From Bacteroidales bacterium (GTDB lineage Bacteria; Bacteroidota; Bacteroidia; Bacteroidales; UBA932), in NCBI GenBank assembly GCA_016283985.1, contig JAEENZ010000125.1:1-16005 (forward strand): a DNA stretch of 16,005 nt. Reading direction: 5' to 3'. This document shows, piece by piece, positions 7,469 through 13,441 of this stretch. The translations under genes and the position numbers were made by a program. Each line of letters begins with the position of its first letter. Within the stretch, counting starts at the first letter, position 1. The notes under the pieces were generated by a model, which saw only the letters and a program-made list of their open reading frames with translations, was not told the DNA's origin and made no database searches.

Positions 7469-7494
7469 CTGAAAATAATCGAGAACCCCGCAAG

Positions 7495-10389
7495 ATGAGG
7501 AAATTGGGAACCATAATAATCGGGATATTGGCTACTGCGACGGCACTGAACGCCCAGGTGTTCTCTTTCGGGGCGGATCCGGTGAGCATCAAGTGGAAGA
7601 GCCTCGAGAGCGAGCACTTCCGCATAGTCTATCCCGAGGCGGCAGACTCGCTGGCGCGGGAATACGCGAAGAGCCTGGAAAGCTTTACGGCAGTACAGAA
7701 ATTCAGCTGCGGATTCTATCCTAACGAGCTGTACCGCAGGAAGATGCCTGTCATCCTGCATGCCTACACCGCCGATTCCAACGGCATGGTGACCTGGGCT
7801 CCGCGGAGGATGGAACTGTTCACCACGGCGGAATCCCTCAACCCTGAATCCACCCCGTGGATAACCCAACTCGCGGTGCATGAAGGAAGGCATGTAGCGC
7901 AGATGCAGTTCCCGCGAAAGAACAAACTGTTCAAGCCTCTGGAGTGGTTCGTGGGCGAGCTTTCCACCGGAGCGGCATCCGGCATCTACCCCGGCCCGGC
8001 CCTACTGGAGGGAGATGCGGTGGTGGCGGAGACGGCCCTTACCAACACCGGCCGCGGGCGCACCGCCGACTTCCTGGAGTACTATCACGTGGCCCTTGCG
8101 GATAGCCTCTACAGGGATTTCTGGCAGTGGCGCTACGATTCGCAGAAGTGCTACACCCCTGATTATTACCGCGCCGGATACATGCTGATAGGAGGCATGC
8201 GCTCGGCCTTCGGCGACACCCTCTTCACCCGCCGATATTTCGAAAACGCGAACAAGGGCTTCCTTCCCTTCAACGTCCTGCAGAAAACCATCGCACAGGG
8301 AACGAACTACAAGAAGAATCTCTACAGTGGATTCCTGGCAATACAGGATGCTTTCCGGGAAGAGTGGGCAGAGGCCGACAGCGCCCGGGCACCTTTCTTC
8401 GAGGGCCGGCCGCTGACGAAGAAAGGCCGCCTTTTCGACAGCTATAACTCCTTGGTATTCACCGAGGAAGGCCTATTCGCCCTGCATGCCGGGCTGGACC
8501 GTCCAAGGGAGCTGGTGCGCATAGATTCCACCGGCACGGTGGAGCATCTGGGAGCCTTCGCGAGCAGCACATCCCGCCTTACCTGGGACAAGTTCAACCG
8601 CCGACTGCTGTGGACCGAAATCAAGCCATCCGCCCTCATCCCCATGAAATCCTGGTCGGTGCTGCGCTATTTGGAAGAGGATGGCGGCCCGCAGACCTTC
8701 GATATCCAGGAGCGCCTTTTCAACCCCGCCCCTTCCACTGAAAACCCGGTGATCGCGGTAGTGGAGTACTATGAAGATGGGCGGAATTCCGTGCGCCTGC
8801 TGAGCGCCAAGACGGGTACGCCCTTCGAGGAATACTTCGCCCCAGCGGGCATGCAGCCCGTAGAACCGGTCTGGATAGGGGAAGACCTCTACGCCAGCGC
8901 CATCACAGAAGACGGTTTCAGCATTTACCGCGTGCCGGGATGGGATCCGCTATTCGCCCCGGCGCACTCCAAGATCAACCGCCTGTTCGCGCGGGATTCC
9001 CTCATCTGGTTTACCTCCGACCGCAGCGGCGTGAACGAACTTCATTCGCTGGATCCGGTTTCCGGACAGATGCTGCAACGAACCAACCTCCGTTTCGGCG
9101 GCAGCGAGTTCGCCTTCAGCCCGTCCGGGGGCCTTTATTATAGTGCGCTGACCCCGGGTGGTAGGGAGATACGGGTGCTGGACACTCTGCTGAGCAGGCC
9201 GGTGGCGTTCGGAGCACATCTCTCGGTTTCGGCCGAGACGCTGAGCGCACAGGAGCCCTCCGGCGCCATACCTTACGACGGCCCCATCTCCGAAGGAAAA
9301 CCCTATTCCAAGGCCCTCCAGCCCGTCCGCTTCCACTCCTGGATGCCCATCTACTACGAGTACGACCCTGTGGAAAGGCTTTCGCTGGAGGAGACTCTGA
9401 GCGATGCCCAGCCGGGTGCTGCGCTGATGTTCCAGAACGAACTCGGCACCGCCTACGGCAGCATCGGCGTGAGCCTGATGGATTCCCTGAATTTCCGCCC
9501 CGCCCTGCACGCGCAGTACGTATGGCAGGCCTGGGGGCCGATAGTCGAATTGAGGGCGGACTACAACGAGAGAAACATACACGTGCTGGACTACACCCGG
9601 GTTTCCACGGAGAAGGGGATGAGTTTCCCGGAAACCTGGTCTGTCGGGGACGCCCCGCTGCTGAACCTGTCCGCCGGCATTTCGGTGCCTTTCAACCTGA
9701 ACGGAGGCGGATGGAACCGGGGTATCATCCCCTCGTACCGGCTGAGCTGGAGCAACGACAGGTATTCCTCCCTCGATGTGCAGCAGTACACCAACACGGT
9801 GATTATCAAGATAGTACCTCACGAATCAATCCTACTGAGCAAGTTCAGCGTACGCGCATACGCCACCAGGCCGATCGCTCCTTCCGGAATATTCCCCCGG
9901 CTGGGCCTCGGTGGAGAAATCGGATTCACCCGCACGCACAGCCTGGGCAGCAATACTCCCGGATACTATTATGCGAAGGTGTATGGCTACGTGCCGGGCC
10001 TTATGAGCACGCATGGTCTGAGGCTGTACGCTGAAGGGCGCAGCAACTACGGCTGGGAGGGAAGTTGGATCAAGAAGCAGGAATACCAGCTCCGGGCCGA
10101 CTATGCCTTCCCCTTCCTGCCTCTGGACTGGAGCGGGATATGCCCTTATTTCTATGTGCGGAACTTCGAGGCCGTGCTGCACGGAGGAGCCACCCTGGGG
10201 GCCTACGAAGAACTGCTGAGGGTGAAGAAGGGCAGCTACATGGAACCCTACGCAGGGGCCACCCTGCGGGTGCATCTGGGCAATTTCCTATGGGCTCCCT
10301 ATGACACCTATTTTGGTTTTAGATACCTGTACAATTTCGCAGATCCGTCCAAGTCCGGGTTCGAGGTAGTGTATAGCCTGGATATCTAA
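7495..10389 (+). CDS. Outer-membrane protein: HExxH peptidase domain, beta-propeller and barrel
   Basis: This 964-aa protein has a signal peptide (residues 1-20, ending TALNA before Q). Residues about 30-300 contain the zincin motif HEGRH at 129-133, and Glu172 in LLEGDAVVAE is a plausible third zinc ligand, giving a gluzincin-type arrangement like peptidase MA-family domains. About 310-600 is repetitive beta sequence with features of TolB/WD40-like propeller blades (WFTSDRSGVNELHSLDP; FAFSPSGGLYYSAL). From about 620 the alternating aromatic/polar strands with Gly-rich turns look like an outer-membrane barrel, running to the end (FRYLYNFADPSKSGFEVVYS). It may be a surface- or periplasm-facing metalloprotease carried on its own barrel. 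No substrate can be inferred. ATG 7495 is chosen because the signal peptide follows directly; an in-frame TTG at 7438 would add 19 residues with no signal character. Confidence 0.72.
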   Translation: MRKLGTIIIGILATATALNAQVFSFGADPVSIKWKSLESEHFRIVYPEAADSLAREYAKSLESFTAVQKFSCGFYPNELYRRKMPVILHAYTADSNGMVTWAPRRMELFTTAESLNPESTPWITQLAVHEGRHVAQMQFPRKNKLFKPLEWFVGELSTGAASGIYPGPALLEGDAVVAETALTNTGRGRTADFLEYYHVALADSLYRDFWQWRYDSQKCYTPDYYRAGYMLIGGMRSAFGDTLFTRRYFENANKGFLPFNVLQKTIAQGTNYKKNLYSGFLAIQDAFREEWAEADSARAPFFEGRPLTKKGRLFDSYNSLVFTEEGLFALHAGLDRPRELVRIDSTGTVEHLGAFASSTSRLTWDKFNRRLLWTEIKPSALIPMKSWSVLRYLEEDGGPQTFDIQERLFNPAPSTENPVIAVVEYYEDGRNSVRLLSAKTGTPFEEYFAPAGMQPVEPVWIGEDLYASAITEDGFSIYRVPGWDPLFAPAHSKINRLFARDSLIWFTSDRSGVNELHSLDPVSGQMLQRTNLRFGGSEFAFSPSGGLYYSALTPGGREIRVLDTLLSRPVAFGAHLSVSAETLSAQEPSGAIPYDGPISEGKPYSKALQPVRFHSWMPIYYEYDPVERLSLEETLSDAQPGAALMFQNELGTAYGSIGVSLMDSLNFRPALHAQYVWQAWGPIVELRADYNERNIHVLDYTRVSTEKGMSFPETWSVGDAPLLNLSAGISVPFNLNGGGWNRGIIPSYRLSWSNDRYSSLDVQQYTNTVIIKIVPHESILLSKFSVRAYATRPIAPSGIFPRLGLGGEIGFTRTHSLGSNTPGYYYAKVYGYVPGLMSTHGLRLYAEGRSNYGWEGSWIKKQEYQLRADYAFPFLPLDWSGICPYFYVRNFEAVLHGGATLGAYEELLRVKKGSYMEPYAGATLRVHLGNFLWAPYDTYFGFRYLYNFADPSKSGFEVVYSLDI

Positions 10390-10390
10390 A

Positions 10391-10408
10391 ACTACTCTTT
10401 TGGGTAGT
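10391..10408 (+). terminator. Small hairpin after the 7495-10389 gene, weak terminator candidate
   Basis: A 7-bp stem ACTACTC/GGGTAGT with one G-T wobble closes a TTTT loop two bases after the stop codon. No T-run follows, so intrinsic termination would be inefficient. It may instead protect the mRNA 3' end. Confidence 0.3.
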
Positions 10409-10429
10409 AGGAAATTAATGGATTATTGC

Positions 10430-10437
10430 GATATTTG
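10430..10437 (+). promoter_or_regulatory. Possible -7 box of the 10466 gene
   Basis: GATATTTG differs from TAnnTTTG at the first base and lies 28 nt before the ATG at 10466. No -33 TTG is found at a suitable distance (the nearest TTTG is 27 nt away), so support is weak. The gene could instead be read through from the upstream gene, 76 nt away. Confidence 0.25.
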
Positions 10438-10465
10438 CCATGATAACCAATTTGAAACAAGCGAT

Positions 10466-11725
10466 ATGAAAAGATTTGCAGTTATCCTTTTAACCCTTGC
10501 CATTGCTTGCGGAACAGCCAACGCACAGGGTGCCTTGCTGAAGAACATCGGCGGCAGGGTAGTCAACAAAGTCGAGAACAAGGTTGAGAAGAAGGTAGAA
10601 GACAAGGCCAGCCAGAAAGTAGACAAGGTCCTTGGCAGAATCTTCGGGGAAGATCCCCAGCAAGCCACCCAGGCCGAACAGGCCACCGCCGTCGCTAATG
10701 ATTACAGCGGCTATTCCTCCACGGCGAGCACTTACGGCTCATCGCTGATGGATGCTGACTATCACAAGGATTACTATCCCGTCAGCGTCAATCCTTCCTA
10801 TAAGTTTACCAGCTACAAAGATGCCCTGAAGGCCCGCATGGACCTGCCCAAACCCGGCACTCTGAATAGCGAAAAGGACCTTGAGGCCTATGCCGCCAAG
10901 GTGGCTGAACTCAAGCAGGCAACGGAGGATATCTGCATAAAATACACCCAGCAGCAGTCAGCCCTCAACACGCAGGCCATCAACGGCCCTTATGCCGGAG
11001 GCAGCAAGAGCAAGCCCACCGTCAATGTTTCGGCAGAAGAGGTGATGCAGGCTATCAAGGCCAAAGGACTGGATCCTGCTACCGCATCGGAGGCGCAGAT
11101 GCAGGACGCCGTGGCGGATTATGTTGCCAAGAAGATGGGCGTCAGCAAGGCTCAGGCGCTGGAAATGATGTCCAAGAGCGATGCCCCGCAGAACCGCATG
11201 GACCAGATTGCCGCCGAACTTGCAGGCATCTACGAAGGCCGCACCCTGGCAGCCCTCAACAATACCTCGAACGCCCTGACCTCCCTCGGGACCGCACTTC
11301 TGAGCGGCAGGACCACCGTAGACGAGACTACCATGACCGGCGCCCTGTTCAATCTCTCCAAGAGGATTGCTTCTTCATGGGCGAAGTCCGATGAGTGCAA
11401 GATGGTGAACAAACTTGAGCGCGAGCAGGGCTTGAAGGGCCGCGACAAGCAGAACGAGATCATCGACAAGTGGAATTCAAAGCAGCTGGACATCTGGGTT
11501 GCCAAGATCGCCCGCTTTGCAGATGCCGAATATGCCGATGCACAGAAGGTTGCAGATCTCGATGCAGAACTGGAAGCCATGTCCGCAACCGACAAGAAGA
11601 CAGCCAACTGGGCCTCCGCAAAGATCCAGGCGGTCAACCTGGCCAGCCTGATCATCAACAGCATGTCCATCCCGACCAAGGTGTTCGAATGCCCCCTGGT
11701 CTCGCATGCCAGCACCGACATTTAG
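10466..11725 (+). CDS. Secreted, mostly helical protein of unknown function
   Basis: I do not recognise a family for this 419-aa protein. A signal peptide covers residues 1-20 (AVILLTLAIACGTANA, then Q), so it is exported to the periplasm or beyond. The Cys at residue 15 is not in a good lipobox. Residues about 31-58 form a striking valine/lysine/glutamate repeat (NKVENKVEKKVEDKASQKVDKV), with Val about every four residues, suggesting an amphipathic helix that could bind a membrane or self-associate. A Ser/Tyr/Gln-rich linker follows, then long helical stretches rich in Ala and charged residues (about 130-170, 190-270, 320-395). No catalytic motif is seen. The start is the ATG directly before the signal peptide; an in-frame upstream start would add 22 residues lacking signal features. 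The stop overlaps the convergent regulator gene by 4 bases. Confidence 0.8.
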   Translation: MKRFAVILLTLAIACGTANAQGALLKNIGGRVVNKVENKVEKKVEDKASQKVDKVLGRIFGEDPQQATQAEQATAVANDYSGYSSTASTYGSSLMDADYHKDYYPVSVNPSYKFTSYKDALKARMDLPKPGTLNSEKDLEAYAAKVAELKQATEDICIKYTQQQSALNTQAINGPYAGGSKSKPTVNVSAEEVMQAIKAKGLDPATASEAQMQDAVADYVAKKMGVSKAQALEMMSKSDAPQNRMDQIAAELAGIYEGRTLAALNNTSNALTSLGTALLSGRTTVDETTMTGALFNLSKRIASSWAKSDECKMVNKLEREQGLKGRDKQNEIIDKWNSKQLDIWVAKIARFADAEYADAQKVADLDAELEAMSATDKKTANWASAKIQAVNLASLIINSMSIPTKVFECPLVSHASTDI

Positions 11726-12942
11726 ATGAGTCCGGCCTCTTTGGCTTTGGAAATCAGTTCCGCCGAGTTGGCCGCATCGAACTTCACCAGAAGTTTCTTG
11801 CGATACCATTTGACGGTTTCCGGACTTAAGAATATTTTCTCCGCGATCTGAGGATTAGTACATCCTGAGGCTATGAGTCTCAGGATGATTTGTTCACGGT
11901 CGTTCAGGCTGGGGACGGCGGCCTGCCTGCCGCGGATTTCCTCCAGGGTTTCATCCATCACGGCTTCCGTCTCCGCCTGCTGCCTGCGGGCCTTTTTCAG
12001 GCGATGGATGGCGATGGTGGATGCCGTTGCGAGGATGAGGATGACGGCCAGGGCGATGATGGCCGTCGTGAGGTGCTTTTTCTGCTCCTTCAGCACCTGG
12101 CTCATGTAGTCCATCGTTTCCAGGCGAAACTCCCGCTCCTCCTTGGCGTGGTGGATATAGTATTCATCCGCTTTTTGCAAGTATTTGAGAGCCTTGGTGG
12201 TCTTCCCCTGGTAGGAGTAAAGGTTGCCGAAGCCCTTGTAGGCGTTGGCGATCATCAGGGAATCCCCCGAGGCCAGAGCGTACTTGAGGGCCTTGTCGTA
12301 GGCGGGCTTGGCCTTTTTGGGCTCGCCGGCATCGACCCAGGTTTCTCCTATGTTATAGTAGAGGATGGAGTTGCTCTCGTTCCAACCGTACTTTTCGAAG
12401 ATGGCCCCGGCCTTTTCGTAATACTCCATGGCCTTCGGGAGATTGTCCATCATGTTGTAAAGGTTCCCCAGGGTGCCGTAGAGGGCCGATTTAGCATCAT
12501 CTAATTCTCTTTCCGTGTACCCTTCCGGATTGGTGGCGGAGGTGGAACCGTTTTCCATCCTTTCGATAGCTTCGGCAGCCTTGTTGTAGTAGAAAATGGC
12601 ACTGTCGTACTGTTCCTGCCCGTAAAAATCCAGGCCTATGTAGCGGTACGCATCCTGGTTTGCCATCTCCCAATGCTGAGCCTCGCTGATTTCCAGGGCC
12701 TTGCGGGCGTAAAAAATGCATTTGGCAGAATTGATGGGGTTGTAGCCAAGCATCAGGTTGCGATAGGCGCGGTTGAGATCTATCAGCTCTTGGGTGGTTG
12801 CATTTGCCTGTTTGTCCGGGGTCCATACGGCTACGGCTCTCTCGAGGGAATCGAGGTTATGCCCGCGATAGTCATTGTATGAGGCGGCGTTCTGGAACCC
12901 TGCCAACAGCAGGACAGAAACAATAAAGATGTGTCTTTTCAT
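11722..12942 (-). CDS. Membrane TPR sensor with C-terminal LuxR-type DNA-binding domain
   Basis: This 406-aa protein has the layout of a one-component transmembrane regulator. An N-terminal hydrophobic segment (residues 5-20) works as signal peptide or anchor. Residues about 55-275 hold tetratricopeptide-type helical hairpins (ALYGTLGNLYNMMDNLPKAM; ANAYKGFGNLYSYQGKTTKA), expected in the periplasm. A transmembrane helix spans about 291-313 (LTTAIIALAVILILATAST), followed by basic residues and a short coiled coil (316-340). A LuxR/GerE helix-turn-helix occupies 345-406, with recognition helix SPETVKWYRKKLLVKF. TPR-transmembrane-LuxR proteins are frequent in Bacteroidetes. Its HTH is about 65% identical by eye to the 66-aa HTH-only protein encoded divergently at 13065, suggesting shared target sites. 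The likely target is the shared intergenic region. Its stop overlaps the convergent neighbour's stop. Confidence 0.9.
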   Translation of the reverse strand: MKRHIFIVSVLLLAGFQNAASYNDYRGHNLDSLERAVAVWTPDKQANATTQELIDLNRAYRNLMLGYNPINSAKCIFYARKALEISEAQHWEMANQDAYRYIGLDFYGQEQYDSAIFYYNKAAEAIERMENGSTSATNPEGYTERELDDAKSALYGTLGNLYNMMDNLPKAMEYYEKAGAIFEKYGWNESNSILYYNIGETWVDAGEPKKAKPAYDKALKYALASGDSLMIANAYKGFGNLYSYQGKTTKALKYLQKADEYYIHHAKEEREFRLETMDYMSQVLKEQKKHLTTAIIALAVILILATASTIAIHRLKKARRQQAETEAVMDETLEEIRGRQAAVPSLNDREQIILRLIASGCTNPQIAEKIFLSPETVKWYRKKLLVKFDAANSAELISKAKEAGLI

Positions 12943-13064
12943 TTCTGCTAATTTAGTAAAAATAGGCGGTTTTGGGACTTTCGGGTCTGCACTTCCCCCC
13001 TTTGGGGTGGTGTTTTTGTGTTTGGGAAAGCCGAAATTTGCAGGTGCTGGACACTTAAGACGCT
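12943..13064. promoter_or_regulatory. Divergent intergenic control region between the two LuxR-type genes
   Basis: These 122 bases separate the starts of the membrane regulator (minus) and the HTH-only gene (plus), so both promoters should be here. GAAATTTG at 13033-13040 resembles a plus-strand -7 box, but no well-spaced -33 TTTG is found. CCCC-TTT-GGGG at 12997-13007 is a very short dyad. On the minus strand TAAATTAG is a poor -7 match just before the ATG. I see no obvious repeated operator. Confidence 0.4.
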
Positions 13065-13265
13065 ATGGCTAACCCCAATTTGAACGAACGCGAGCTGGAA
13101 ATCCTGCGGCTGATCGGCGAAGGACGCACCTCCGCCCAGATTGCCGCCACCCTCTCCCTAAGCGCAGAAACCATCAAATGGTATCGTAAGAAACTCCTGG
13201 CGAAGTTCGACGCGGACAATGCCGCGTCCCTGATCCGCAAAGCCCTGGCCGCAGGTTTGATTTGA
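13065..13265 (+). CDS. Stand-alone LuxR/GerE-type helix-turn-helix protein (66 aa)
   Basis: This 66-aa protein consists of a LuxR-type DNA-binding domain only: NLNERELEILRLIGEG (residues 5-20), SAQIAATLSLSAETIKW with the recognition helix, then YRKKLLAKFDADNAASL and the final AAGLI. It is the same domain as the C-terminus of the divergent membrane regulator (about 40 of 62 aligned residues identical by eye, including the block KWYRKKLL). An in-frame TAA at 13056-13058, six bases before the ATG, rules out a longer N-terminus, and the 122-bp upstream gap leaves no room for a decayed sensor domain. It probably binds DNA without its own receiver or sensor part, as GerE-like proteins do, and could activate the following genes or compete with the membrane regulator. 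It is followed 22 nt later by the 46-aa peptide gene and looks like the first gene of a three-gene operon. Confidence 0.88.
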   Translation: MANPNLNERELEILRLIGEGRTSAQIAATLSLSAETIKWYRKKLLAKFDADNAASLIRKALAAGLI

Positions 13266-13287
13266 CAATTTTTAATCTTTTATGCAT

Positions 13288-13428
13288 ATGAAGAATTTGA
13301 AATGGGAATACCTCGCCCCAGAAGTGGAGGTTTTGGAACTCGCTCTGCAGGGCGTAATCGCCCAGAGTGGAGGTAATGAAGGCCTGAATGGCTCCGGCTA
13401 TAATTATGGCAATTCTGACTTTGATTAA
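13288..13428 (+). CDS. 46-aa Gly/Asn-rich peptide of a Bacteroidales small-peptide type
   Basis: This gene is short and lies wholly between two others. The product reads MKNLKWEYLAPEVEVLELAL up to residue 20, then QGVIAQSGGNEG and a Gly/Asn/Tyr-rich tail ending SDFD. The lysine- and aromatic-containing start, the early Pro-Glu, the alternating Val/Leu stretch, the V-I-A-x-S motif and the acidic-aromatic ending fit a type of small peptide I associate with Bacteroidales genomes, often near surface-protein genes; its function is unknown to me. It has no hydrophobic signal peptide. The VIAQSGG junction could be a leader/core boundary as in exported or modified peptides, but no maturation enzyme is nearby. 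An in-frame ATG at 13282 would add two residues. It sits 22 nt after the HTH-only gene and 13 nt before the lipoprotein gene, consistent with one operon. Confidence 0.7.
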   Translation: MKNLKWEYLAPEVEVLELALQGVIAQSGGNEGLNGSGYNYGNSDFD

Positions 13429-13429
13429 T

Positions 13430-13434
13430 GGAGG
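13430..13434 (+). promoter_or_regulatory. Strong Shine-Dalgarno fixing the lipoprotein start
   Basis: GGAGG stands 7 nt before ATG 13442, while most genes here lack a recognisable Shine-Dalgarno. It supports the 13442 start, just ahead of the lipoprotein signal peptide, over the in-frame ATG at 13388, which lies inside the peptide gene. Confidence 0.65.
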
Positions 13435-13441
13435 GCGAGAT

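Noticed and set aside
7438..7893. N-terminal extension of prmC upstream of 7437
   Set aside because: It runs antisense into the 7495 gene; PrmC family similarity begins at the ATG at 7437, giving the normal length.
8950..9822. Minus-strand open frame opposite the large outer-membrane protein
   Set aside because: Antisense shadow with composition mirroring the plus strand; the plus-strand reading has signal peptide, HExxH and barrel features.
13388..13441. Earlier in-frame start for the surface lipoprotein
   Set aside because: It would lie inside the 46-aa peptide gene and place 18 residues before the lipoprotein signal peptide; ATG 13442 has a Shine-Dalgarno.
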